Source of the DNA: JAOUEA01 sp046732015
GTDB taxonomy: Bacteria > Actinomycetota > UBA4738 > HRBIN12
DNA: 9,547 nt
Reading direction: 5' to 3'
Assembly (NCBI GenBank): GCA_046732015.1
Contig: JBKPMF010000176.1
Span: 1 to 9,547 of the forward strand
Part shown: positions 1-8,849 of the stretch, piece after piece
How the letters are laid out: each line of letters begins with the position of its first letter
Position numbering within the stretch: position 1 is the first letter of the stretch
Program-made: the position numbers and the translations under genes
Notes under the pieces: model-generated
Seen by the model: only the letters and a program-made list of their open reading frames with translations
What the model was told of the DNA's origin: nothing
Database searches by the model: none

Positions 1-345
1 GTGCCGGCCACCGAGATCCCGCGGGGCCTGATGGGCTTGGACATCGGACCGAAGACCGTGGCGCACTACGCGGAGAACATCGCCGACGCCAAGACCGTGT
101 TGTGGAACGGCCCGATGGGGGTCTTCGAACTCGAGCCCTTCAGTGCGGGCACACGCGGGGTGGCGATGGCGATCGCGAACGCGCAGGCCTTCAGCGTGGT
201 GGGCGGTGGGGATTCCCTGCTGGCCGTCAAGCGTGCCGAGCTCACCGACGGCTTCGATCACCTCTCGACCGGGGGCGGCGCCTCGCTGGAGTTCCTGGAA
301 GGCCGGGAACTGCCCGGACTCACGATCCTGGAGGACCGTCCATGA
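1..345 (+). CDS. pgk: Phosphoglycerate kinase, C-terminal part (5' truncated by window edge)
   Basis: Cytosolic glycolytic enzyme that transfers phosphate between 1,3-bisphosphoglycerate and ADP, giving 3-phosphoglycerate and ATP. Only the last 114 codons are present; family members are usually about 390-400 residues, so the GTG at base 1 is an internal valine codon and not the start. Recognition rests on hallmark C-domain blocks, in local numbering: MGLDIGPKT (11-19), the nucleotide-site strand WNGPMGVFE (35-43), GGGDS (68-72), and STGGGASLE (89-97) near the C terminus, the glycine-rich segment that contacts nucleotide and phosphate. The residues after GGGDS are LLAV where AAAV-like sequence is more usual, a mild variation. 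The TGA stop (343-345) overlaps the tpiA start as ATGA, so the two genes are probably translationally coupled within a glycolytic operon whose upstream part lies outside the window. The reading frame is intact to the stop. Confidence 0.97.
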   Translation: MPATEIPRGLMGLDIGPKTVAHYAENIADAKTVLWNGPMGVFELEPFSAGTRGVAMAIANAQAFSVVGGGDSLLAVKRAELTDGFDHLSTGGGASLEFLEGRELPGLTILEDRP

Positions 346-1112
346 CCGAACGACGTCCGATCATCGCCGCCAACTGGAAGATGCACAAGACGCACCTCGA
401 GGCCATCCAGGCCGTCCAGAAGCTCAGCTACCTCCTGGACAAGGACGAAGCGGAGAAGACCGAGGTGGTGATCTGCCCACCGTTCACGGCCCTGCGCTCG
501 GTCGAGACGTTGCTGGACTCCGACAAGCTGCCGTACGGCCTCGGCGCCCAGAACGTCTACCCCGAGGACAAGGGCGCCTTCACGGGGGAGGTGTCGCCGG
601 TGATGCTCGCTGCGCTCCGAGTGCGGTACGTGATCGTGGGGCACTCCGAACGCCGGCAGATCTTCGGCGAGGACGACGCCTTCGTGAACAAGAAGGTCCG
701 CGCCGTCTTCAAGCACGAGATGACCCCGATCCTCTGCGTCGGCGAGACGCTCGAGGAGCGCGAGGCCGATGGCACGGAAAGCAAAGTGGCGCAACAGATC
801 CGGCGAGGTTTGGACAACGTGACCGCCGAGCAGGCGGCGACGGCCGTCGTCGCGTACGAGCCCATCTGGGCGATCGGCACCGGACGCAACGCAGAGCCCG
901 CCGACGCGGGCCGGGTCGTCGAGGTGATCCGCGCCACCCTGGCGGACCGCTACGACGACGGAGTGGCTCAGGCCGTTCGCGTGCAGTACGGGGGGAGCGT
1001 CAAGCCCGGGAACATCCGAGAGTTCATGGCGCATCCGGAGATCGACGGCGCGCTCGTGGGCGGTGCCAGCCTCGATCCGGAGGACCTCGCGTTGATCGTC
1101 AAGTACCGCTAG
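342..1112 (+). CDS. tpiA: Triosephosphate isomerase
   Basis: Interconverts dihydroxyacetone phosphate and glyceraldehyde 3-phosphate in the cytosol, normally as a (beta/alpha)8-barrel dimer. The 256-residue product is normal for the family. Visible active-site elements are NWKMHK (residues 11-16, catalytic Lys13), GHSERR (100-105, electrophile His101), and AYEPIWAIGTG (171-181), which holds the catalytic base Glu173 and the mobile loop 6. Phosphate-gripping glycines follow at YGGSV (216-220) and VGGAS (239-243). The start is ATG 342, which overlaps the pgk stop by four bases. A GGAGG at 330-334 lies seven bases upstream, inside pgk, and the MTERRPIIAANWK beginning matches the usual distance from the start to the catalytic lysine. 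The frame stays open upstream of ATG 342, but that stretch overlaps pgk out of frame and has no TIM similarity. All key residues are present, so the enzyme should be active. Confidence 0.98.
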   Translation: MTERRPIIAANWKMHKTHLEAIQAVQKLSYLLDKDEAEKTEVVICPPFTALRSVETLLDSDKLPYGLGAQNVYPEDKGAFTGEVSPVMLAALRVRYVIVGHSERRQIFGEDDAFVNKKVRAVFKHEMTPILCVGETLEEREADGTESKVAQQIRRGLDNVTAEQAATAVVAYEPIWAIGTGRNAEPADAGRVVEVIRATLADRYDDGVAQAVRVQYGGSVKPGNIREFMAHPEIDGALVGGASLDPEDLALIVKYR

Positions 1113-1146
1113 CCCACCGAGTACCACCCACCGAAGGAGGGTCCGC

Positions 1147-2430
1147 GTGCACAAGCTCCTCTACGTCTGTCTCGACGGTCTGGGTGACGATCCGATCCCC
1201 GCCTTCGACGGACGCACGCCGCTCGAGGCGGCCGACACCCCCAACCTCGACGCCCTCGCGCGACAGGGACGGACCGGCAGGGTCATCACGGTGGGACCCG
1301 GCATCGCCCCCGAATCCGACATCGGCGTGTTCGGGATCCTGGGCTATGACCCCAAGGAGGAGCATCCCGGCCGCGGTGTGCTGGAGGCGATGGGCATCGG
1401 GATGGACTTCCGCGACGGCGACCTGGCCTACCGCATCAACTTCGCCACGGCCGACTGGCCGGAGATCGTCGATCGTCGCGTCGGGCGCAACCTCACGTCC
1501 GAGGAATCGAAGACGCTCGCCGACGAGGTCAACGAGACGCTGAAGCTGCCTGGCGCCACGTTCGACCTGCAGGCGACGATCGAGCACCGTGGCGCGCTGG
1601 TGATCCGCACCGACGACGGGCAGGCACTCGTCTCCGAGGTCACCAACACGGATCCCGCGTACCTGCGACAAGGTCATCTGGGCGTCGCGCTGGAAACGTT
1701 CGAACCCGTCGTCGTCACGGCGACCGCGCTCGAGGACTCCGACGCGGCGCGGCGAGCCGCCGACCTCACCAACGCGTTCGTCGAAGGGTCCGCGCGCATC
1801 CTGGACGCCTCCGAGGTGAACGAGCGACGGCGCGCAGACGGCCGGCTGCCCGCCAACCTGATCCTCACGAGGGACGGCGGCGATCATCGCCCCGCGCTCC
1901 AACCCATCGCGGAACGCTTCGGCATGCCGTGGGGGTGCTTCGTCGAGATGCCGGTCGAGCGGGGCATCGCCCTGGCGCTGGGGATGGACCCCGTCGACGT
2001 CCCCAGGCTGGACGCCGTGGGATTCGGCGGTGAGGCCGAAGAGCGGTACGCCGCGTGGGCGGAACTGGCGGGGTCGGCCCTCGATGCCTACCAAGCGCTC
2101 TACATCCACATCAAGGGGCCCGACGTCCCCGCGCACGACGGTCGCGCCGAGGACAAGCGCGACGTCATCACCGCCATCGACCGGGCGTTCTTCGGTGTGG
2201 TCCTGCCCGCACTCGGTCCAGGCACCGTCGTGGCCGTCACCGCCGACCACGCCACCTCATGCGTGCGGAAGGCGCACACGGCCGATCCCGTCCCCTTCGT
2301 TGTCAGCGGCGCCTCCATCACGTCGGACGGCTCCGAGTCCTACGGCGAACGAGCCTGCGAGCACGGTTCCCTCGGCACACGGCTGGGACCCGAGGTCTTG
2401 CCCGAACTCACCGCCTCGCTCCGCGGCTGA
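1147..2430 (+). CDS. apgM: 2,3-bisphosphoglycerate-independent phosphoglycerate mutase, archaeal (ApgM) type
   Basis: Predicted to interconvert 3-phosphoglycerate and 2-phosphoglycerate through a phosphoserine intermediate, with two divalent metals, in the alkaline-phosphatase-like superfamily. The 427-residue length fits ApgM and is clearly shorter than the roughly 510-residue bacterial GpmI. Visible metal and active-site candidates are Asp10 in LDGLGDDPIP, Ser57 (probable nucleophile) in GIAPESDIGVFGILGYD, Asp326 and His330 in IKGPDVPAHDG, Asp367-His368 in VTADHATSC, and His406 in CEHGSLG. GRGVLEAMG (75-83) and the INFAT...IVDRRVGR region (97-114) are further ApgM hallmarks. The GTG start at 1147 is fixed by a strong AAGGAGG (1134-1140) six bases upstream. 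It lies 34 bases after tpiA, in the slot where many Firmicutes carry gpmI, which supports a glycolytic role. Some ApgM relatives are annotated as phosphonopyruvate decarboxylase-related proteins; the operon context makes mutase far likelier. Confidence 0.93.
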   Translation: MHKLLYVCLDGLGDDPIPAFDGRTPLEAADTPNLDALARQGRTGRVITVGPGIAPESDIGVFGILGYDPKEEHPGRGVLEAMGIGMDFRDGDLAYRINFATADWPEIVDRRVGRNLTSEESKTLADEVNETLKLPGATFDLQATIEHRGALVIRTDDGQALVSEVTNTDPAYLRQGHLGVALETFEPVVVTATALEDSDAARRAADLTNAFVEGSARILDASEVNERRRADGRLPANLILTRDGGDHRPALQPIAERFGMPWGCFVEMPVERGIALALGMDPVDVPRLDAVGFGGEAEERYAAWAELAGSALDAYQALYIHIKGPDVPAHDGRAEDKRDVITAIDRAFFGVVLPALGPGTVVAVTADHATSCVRKAHTADPVPFVVSGASITSDGSESYGERACEHGSLGTRLGPEVLPELTASLRG

Positions 2431-2442
2431 GCCCCCAGATGG

Positions 2443-2454
2443 CCGAAGTTTCGG
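2443..2454 (+). terminator. Weak hairpin followed by TTTCCT, possible end of the glycolysis transcript
   Basis: CCGAA and TTCGG form a short inverted repeat around GT, 12 bases after the apgM stop, and run into TTTCCT. The stem is only 4-5 bp and the T run is interrupted, so this is at best a weak intrinsic terminator. It is listed because it is the only candidate between apgM and the importer promoter. Confidence 0.2.
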
Positions 2455-2493
2455 TTTCCTGCCTCGGAATCCGCGAGTCGTTGCACTCCGGAA

Positions 2494-2507
2494 GGCCCCC
2501 GGGGGCC
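2494..2507. repeat. Perfect 14-bp palindrome GGCCCCCGGGGGCC upstream of the importer promoter
   Basis: The two seven-base halves are exact reverse complements and the palindrome ends nine bases before the -35 hexamer of the importer promoter. In DNA this symmetry and position suit a homodimeric regulator site. In RNA it would give at most a 5-bp stem with a CCGG loop and no following T tract, so it is a poor terminator. Short GC palindromes also arise by chance in high-GC DNA, so a regulatory role is only inferred. Confidence 0.35.
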
Positions 2508-2516
2508 AAACATGCG

Positions 2517-2545
2517 TTGCGGACTCCCGAGAACGCGCCTAATAT
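2517..2545 (+). promoter_or_regulatory. Sigma70-like promoter for the ABC importer operon
   Basis: The -35 hexamer TTGCGG (2517-2522) and the -10 hexamer TAATAT (2540-2545) are separated by 17 bp, the optimal spacing. The -10 differs from TATAAT at two positions and is conspicuously AT-rich in this GC-rich sequence. A transcript starting 6-8 bases after the -10 would begin at about 2551-2553, giving a 5' leader of only 2-4 bases before GTG 2555. This fits leaderless or near-leaderless initiation, which is common in Actinomycetota, and agrees with the lack of any Shine-Dalgarno sequence in front of the gene. Confidence 0.65.
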
Positions 2546-2554
2546 CCAGCGCCG

Positions 2555-3700
2555 GTGAGCGACAAGCGAGATCCAGACGTATCGACGGAGCGAGAGAACA
2601 CCCTCCTTGCTCCAGGCGCGGGCCTCATCAACTACGCCGAAGAGGGCGTCGATGTCGAGCACGTCGTAGAAGATCCGTCCAAGCCGCCACCAGAAGTTCC
2701 GAAGCAGGACATCGGGCGTTCACCGTGGCAGATCTTCTGGCGGCAGTTCCGCCGGGACCGGTGGGCGATCGCGGGCCTCGTCATGATCTTCCTGATCGTG
2801 ATGCTGGCGGTCTTGGCCCCGGTCTTCGCGGATTGGAGCGGTCACGACCCCAACGACGTGAACCTCAAGGCCTTGGACGCCTTCGGGCTCCCCGGCGCGC
2901 CGGGGTGGTGGCCATGCCCAGAGAACGCCGGCGACAGCGTCACCACCGAAACCGGCGAGGTCACGGTCGTGAACGGGTGCCAGGCCGTTCCCGGCTATCT
3001 CCTGGGGGTGGACTCCACGGGGCGGGACCTGTTCGTGCGGATCGCCTACGGCGCTCGAACATCGCTGTTCATCGCGCTCGCGGCCACGGGGTTGGCGCTG
3101 ATCATCGGCGTGGTCCTCGGCATCATCTCCGGATTCTTCCGGGGCAAGGTCGACACGTTCATCTCGCGCATGACCGACGTCGTCCTGTCGTTGCCGATCC
3201 TGCTCCTGGCCCTTGGCTTGGCCTCTGCCTGTGGCGCCAACAAGGAAGGCTGCCTCGGCGGGCTGATCAAGCCCGGGCTCATGATGGTGGCCGTGATCAT
3301 CGGCCTGTTCAGCTGGCCGTACATCGCCCGCATCATCCGCGGTCAGGTGCTGTCCCTGCGCGAGAAGGAGTTCGTGGAAGCGTCCCGATCGCTGGGCTCG
3401 TCGAACTGGCGGATCATGGCGAGAGAGATCCTGCCGAACGTGGCCGCTCCGCTGATCGTGTACACCACGCTCATCATCCCCGCCAACATCCTGTTCGAAG
3501 CCGGCCTGTCGTTCCTGGGGGTCGGTGTGCCAGACACCACGCCGTCGTGGGGGGCCATGCTGTCGGAGTCGGCAGCCGCCTTCCAATACGCGCCGTGGTT
3601 GATGTTGTTCCCCGGTATCGCGCTGTTCGCGACGACCCTCGCGTTCAACCTCGTCGGCGATGGACTTCGCGATGCCCTCGATCCTCGGACCTCGGCGTGA
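2555..3700 (+). CDS. Peptide-class ABC transporter permease, OppC/DppC type
   Basis: Inner-membrane permease that should pair with the OppB-type protein encoded at 5777-6763 to form the import channel. The 381-residue product has a long cytoplasmic N-terminal extension (about 1-62), TM1 (about 70-92), a large external loop, and a five-helix BPD_transp_1 core (about 167-368). VDSTGRDLFVRIAYGARTSL (152-171) is the family signature at the core entrance. The cytoplasmic EAA coupling loop is EKEFVEASRSLGSSNWRIM (270-288), and GLSFLGVGVPDTTPSWGAML (317-336) is another family block. GTG 2555 is chosen because an in-frame TAA lies at 2540-2542, inside the -10 box, and no better start is nearby; no RBS is seen. 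Cys pairs at 121/142 and 226/233 fall in predicted external loops. It is unusual in being the first gene, ahead of the binding protein. The substrate is not readable from the sequence; peptide, nickel and opine importers share this family. Confidence 0.93.
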   Translation: MSDKRDPDVSTERENTLLAPGAGLINYAEEGVDVEHVVEDPSKPPPEVPKQDIGRSPWQIFWRQFRRDRWAIAGLVMIFLIVMLAVLAPVFADWSGHDPNDVNLKALDAFGLPGAPGWWPCPENAGDSVTTETGEVTVVNGCQAVPGYLLGVDSTGRDLFVRIAYGARTSLFIALAATGLALIIGVVLGIISGFFRGKVDTFISRMTDVVLSLPILLLALGLASACGANKEGCLGGLIKPGLMMVAVIIGLFSWPYIARIIRGQVLSLREKEFVEASRSLGSSNWRIMAREILPNVAAPLIVYTTLIIPANILFEAGLSFLGVGVPDTTPSWGAMLSESAAAFQYAPWLMLFPGIALFATTLAFNLVGDGLRDALDPRTSA

Positions 3701-3736
3701 CCGTACTGGGTATCGGAAGGGACGGTTTCGCCCCGG

Positions 3737-3744
3737 AAGGAGGG
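3737..3744 (+). promoter_or_regulatory. Orphan Shine-Dalgarno sequence (AAGGAGGG) with no usable start codon after it
   Basis: This near-perfect anti-16S match lies 37 bases after the OppC-type stop. No ATG, GTG or TTG follows at initiation distance; GTA (3748) and ATC (3750) are the nearest codons. ATC 3750 is in frame with the binding protein and would add 23 residues to its signal peptide, which is improbable. The frame from GTA 3748 runs open to a TGA at 3820-3822 that overlaps the TTG start of the binding protein. It may be a relic of an older start, a ribosome standby site, or chance. Confidence 0.3.
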
Positions 3745-3807
3745 CCCGTATCAACGAGCACGGGAACGACGCACCACCGCACGAAGGGTTCGCACGTACA
3801 ACGAGAG

Positions 3808-3813
3808 AGGGGG
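3808..3813 (+). promoter_or_regulatory. RBS (AGGGGG) that fixes the TTG start of the binding protein
   Basis: A purine run ending in AGGGGG lies five bases before TTG 3819 and 15 bases before ATG 3829. The spacing favours TTG 3819, which also gives a textbook lipoprotein signal peptide beginning MKRMLK. Confidence 0.55.
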
Positions 3814-3818
3814 TCCCA

Positions 3819-5690
3819 TTGAAACGGATGCTCAAAGTGGTTGCCCTCGTGGCAGTCTTGGCCATCGTCGCTGCTGCATGTAACAGCGACAGTGGCGACA
3901 CAGACGCCTCGGGGTCTGCCTCGGCGTCCGGTGACCTGAGTGGCGGCACGCTGAAGATGGCGATGCTGGCCGATGTCACCGCGGCGTTCGACCCGCAGAA
4001 GGAGTACTACTCGGTCACCTGGGAGTACTACCGGTGCTGCCTGCTCCGCACGCTCATGAGCTACAAGGGCGTACCCACGGCGCAGGGTGGCGCTGACATC
4101 TTCCCGGACCTGGCTGCCGCCGATCCGGAAGTGTCGGCCGACGGCCTGACCTGGACGTTCACGATCAAGCCGGGGATCAACTTCGCCCCGCCGTTCCAGG
4201 ACACCGAGATCACGGCCAACGACTTCATCACCGCGATGAAGCGCACGGCCAACCCGAAGGCCAACGTCGGCGGGTACTCGTTCTACTACTCGGTGATCAA
4301 GGGCTTCGACGACTACGCCGACGGCAAGGCGGACACGATCGAGGGCATGACCGCGGTCGATGACCACACCTTGACGATCGAGCTGACCGAACCCACGGGT
4401 GACCTGGGGTACCGCTTCGCCATGGCGACGTCCGCCCCGATCCCGCCGCTGAACGATGGCGAGTTCGGTGCGGCCACCGGTCACGACAAGGATTACGGTC
4501 GTTACCTCGTGGCATCCGGCCCGTACATGTTCAAGGGCTCGGAGGACCTCGACTTCAACGCTCCGATCAAGGACCAGGATCCGGCTGCGGGCTACATCCC
4601 CGGTCGCTCGATCGAAATGGTTCGCAACCCGAGTTGGAGCGCGGACACCGACGAGCTGCGCAAGGCCTACCCGGACGAGATCACCGTCTCGATCGGCGGC
4701 GACAACGACGACCTGTACAACAAGGTGCAGGCGGGCGAGATCGACACGGTCGTCGACGGCATCGTGCCGCCGGACAAGATCAAGCAGTACCAGACCGACC
4801 CGTCGCTCACGGACCGCTTGAACGTGTACCCGTCCGACGCGATGCGCTACGTGTCCTTCAACCTGGCACTGGCGCCGTTCGACGACATCCACGTCCGCAA
4901 GGCCGTCAACTGGGCCTTCGACAAGGAAGGGTTCCGTCAGCTCCGAGGCGGCCCGACCACGGGTGAACTGGCTGGGCACATCTTCGTGAACAGCCTGCAG
5001 AACGACATCCTGAAGGACTACGACCCGTACCCGACGCCAAACGGTACCGGCGACCTGGAGAAGGCCAAGGAAGAGATGGCCCAATCCAAGTACGACAGCG
5101 ACGGCGACGGTGTCTGTGACGATCCGTCCTGTGAGGGCATCCTCACGATCACGGACCGCGAGGACCCGTACGGGAAGCAGGCTGCGCTGCTGGCGCAGTT
5201 CCTCGAGCCGCTCGGTATGACGCTCGACGTCAAGGAGCTGGAGCGGGGCGTCATGTACAACAAGTGCGACGACGCGAACGCCCAGACGACGTTCTGCGCC
5301 GGTCCCGCATGGGGCAAGGACTACGCCGACGGCTACACGTTCGGTGGTCCGCTGTTCGACTCCAGCGGTCTCTGGGAGAGCTGCTGCAACTACAACCTGC
5401 TCGGAGCAACGGCCGAGCAATTGAAGGGTTGGGGCTACGACGTCACCGACGTTCCGAGTGTCGACGACAAGGTCGACGAGTGCTCGGCAGCAACCGATGA
5501 CGCTCGCTTCCAGTGCTGGGCGGACCTCGACAAGCAGCTGATGGAAGATGTCGTGCCGTTCGTGCCGTACCTGTTCGACAACAACGTCGACATCATGTCC
5601 CCGAACGTGACGAACTACTCGTTCGACCAGTTCGCAGGACTCGCGGCGTTCGATCAGTTGGCCGTCAGCGGATCCGGCAACTTGGGTTGA
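3819..5690 (+). CDS. Substrate-binding lipoprotein of a peptide-class ABC importer (SBP_bac_5 family)
   Basis: Extracytoplasmic solute receptor, lipid-anchored to the outer face of the membrane, that delivers ligand to the permease pair. From TTG 3819 the product has 623 residues, longer than many members (about 500-550). A basic start (MKRMLK) and hydrophobic core lead to a lipobox ending AAA-Cys21, followed by a Ser/Asp/Gly linker (about 22-43). The mature domain shows GGTLKMAM (42-49), LTWTFTIKPGINF (110-122), a TANDF block (132-136), SGPYMF (233-238), VRNPSW (268-273), and VRKAVNWAFDKEGF (359-372), all typical of cluster C binding proteins. A DxDxDGxxDD stretch at 426-435, flanked by Cys433 and Cys438, resembles a calcium-binding loop. 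Ten cysteines follow the lipid-anchored one (73, 74, 433, 438, 483, 493, 522, 523, 555, 566), suggesting disulfides. The frame is open back to ATG 3660 inside the OppC-type gene, but that extension would bury the signal peptide. The substrate is unknown. Confidence 0.93.
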   Translation: MKRMLKVVALVAVLAIVAAACNSDSGDTDASGSASASGDLSGGTLKMAMLADVTAAFDPQKEYYSVTWEYYRCCLLRTLMSYKGVPTAQGGADIFPDLAAADPEVSADGLTWTFTIKPGINFAPPFQDTEITANDFITAMKRTANPKANVGGYSFYYSVIKGFDDYADGKADTIEGMTAVDDHTLTIELTEPTGDLGYRFAMATSAPIPPLNDGEFGAATGHDKDYGRYLVASGPYMFKGSEDLDFNAPIKDQDPAAGYIPGRSIEMVRNPSWSADTDELRKAYPDEITVSIGGDNDDLYNKVQAGEIDTVVDGIVPPDKIKQYQTDPSLTDRLNVYPSDAMRYVSFNLALAPFDDIHVRKAVNWAFDKEGFRQLRGGPTTGELAGHIFVNSLQNDILKDYDPYPTPNGTGDLEKAKEEMAQSKYDSDGDGVCDDPSCEGILTITDREDPYGKQAALLAQFLEPLGMTLDVKELERGVMYNKCDDANAQTTFCAGPAWGKDYADGYTFGGPLFDSSGLWESCCNYNLLGATAEQLKGWGYDVTDVPSVDDKVDECSAATDDARFQCWADLDKQLMEDVVPFVPYLFDNNVDIMSPNVTNYSFDQFAGLAAFDQLAVSGSGNLG

Positions 5691-5718
5691 CGGATCAGCA
5701 GCAGTAGCAAGCGGGAGA

Positions 5719-5750
5719 GAGGAGGGGGCTGCGAGCGCAGCCTCCTCCTC
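5719..5750 (+). promoter_or_regulatory. Strong intercistronic hairpin after the binding-protein gene
   Basis: Arms 5719-5732 and 5737-5750 pair over 14 bp with one G-U pair (5726/5743) and close on a GAGC loop. The hairpin begins 28 bases after the stop of the binding-protein gene and ends 12 bases before the AAGGAGG of the next permease. No T tract follows, so it is not a standard intrinsic terminator. In malEFG-type operons a hairpin here shields the binding-protein mRNA from 3' decay and helps make that protein in excess over the permeases; the same role is inferred here. The 3' arm is CCTCCT-rich and could alternatively pair with the downstream RBS, though the 14-bp stem should win. Confidence 0.75.
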
Positions 5751-5776
5751 CACCCGACGATGAAGGAGGCGACACG

Positions 5777-6762
5777 ATGGGCAGGTACCTGATCAGGCGG
5801 GTGCTCTTCCTGATCCTGGTGCTGTTCGTGGTGTCGCTGCTCACGTTCCTGATCTTCGTGAAACTGCCGGCCGGAGACCCGGCGCGCCGCGCGGTGGGTC
5901 GTACGACGACCCCCGAGCAGATCCAAGCGGCGCGCGAGGCGTTCGGCTTGGACAAGCCGCTCTACATCCAGTACGCCCGGTTCGCCAAGGGACTCGTGCC
6001 CTGGCCGGGATGGTTCCTCACCGAGGACGTGTACTACTCCTACGGCAACTTCGTGGCCGTGAAGGAAGAGATCTGGCGGCGGCTGCCCGTCACGATCACG
6101 CTCGCCGTGGGCGCGGCGGTGATCTGGCTCGCCCTCGGCATCCCGATCGGGATCGTCTCCGGGGTCAAACGAGGGTCCTTCTGGGATCGGGCGGGCATGT
6201 TATTCGCCCTCATCGGGGTATCGATGCCCGTCTTCTGGTTGGGTCAGCTGCTGCTGTACATCTTCTGGTTCAAATTCAATGAATGGTTCGGCTGGGGTGC
6301 GCCCTCATCCGGACTCGCGATCGGTGCGTCGATCTGGCAATCGATCGCGGAGGGCAAGTTCATCCTGCCGTGGATCACGCTGGCGTTCACCTCGGCGGCC
6401 TTCTACGCGCGGATGGTGCGCGGCAACCTGATCGAAACGATGGGCGAGGACTACATCCGGACGGCTCGTGCGAAGGGCCTGCCGGAGCGCCGCGTGATCT
6501 ACCGCCACGGCCTGCGCGGCGCCCTCACCCCGGACGTCACGATGCTCGGCCTCGACATCGGCCTGCTGCTCGGCGGTGCGTTCATCACCGAGACGTTGTT
6601 CGCCCTGCCGGGGATCGGACAGCTCGCGGTGACGTCCATCTCCACGAACGACTTCCCGATGGTCATGGGCGTGACCGTGCTCGGCGCGTTGTTCATCGCG
6701 ATCGCCAACCTGGTGGTCGACGTGGCGTACGCGTTCCTCGATCCGAGAGTGAGGTACACGTA

Positions 6763-6763
<1 letters not shown>
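5777..6763 (+). CDS. Peptide-class ABC transporter permease, OppB/DppB type
   Basis: Inner-membrane partner of the OppC-type permease in the import channel. The 328-residue product is a normal length. MGRYLIRRVLFLILVLF begins TM1 (about 8-30), followed by the family block KLPAGDPA (29-36) and an external segment with FGLDKPLYIQY (56-66). The core TMs lie at about 105-129, 139-165, 196-213, 254-275 and 297-320. The cytoplasmic EAA loop, MGEDYIRTARAKGLPERRVI (222-241), contacts one ATPase, and ETLFALPGIGQL (272-283) is diagnostic of OppB. ATG 5777 is supported by AAGGAGG (5763-5769) seven bases upstream. The TAG stop shares one base with the GTG of the next gene, which points to coupled translation. 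Regulation probably follows the upstream promoter, tuned by the hairpin just before this gene. Nothing in the sequence separates peptide from nickel or other substrates. Confidence 0.95.

Positions 6764-8845
<2,082 letters not shown>

Positions 8846-8849
<4 letters not shown>

Noticed and set aside
102..341. Upstream extension of the tpiA frame into pgk
   Set aside because: It overlaps pgk in another frame, is Arg/Gly-rich, and precedes the normal TIM N terminus at ATG 342, which has a good RBS.
3660..3818. ATG 3660 as start of the binding protein
   Set aside because: It would start inside the OppC-type gene and put 53 polar, basic residues before the lipoprotein signal peptide. TTG 3819 has an RBS and gives a normal signal.
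2720..3979. Long - strand open frame opposite the OppC-type permease gene
   Set aside because: Antisense shadow rich in Arg/Gln/Asp/His, spanning two unrelated + strand genes and the spacer between them; no domain or RBS.
5719..5750. Hairpin as a Rho-independent terminator
   Set aside because: No T tract follows; the next bases are CACCCGACGATG and lead straight to the RBS of the next gene in the operon.
3645..5753. 702-codon open frame on the - strand opposite the binding-protein gene
   Set aside because: It is the antisense shadow of a clear + strand gene in high-GC DNA, has a low-complexity Val/Arg/Asp-rich composition, and shows no recognisable domain.
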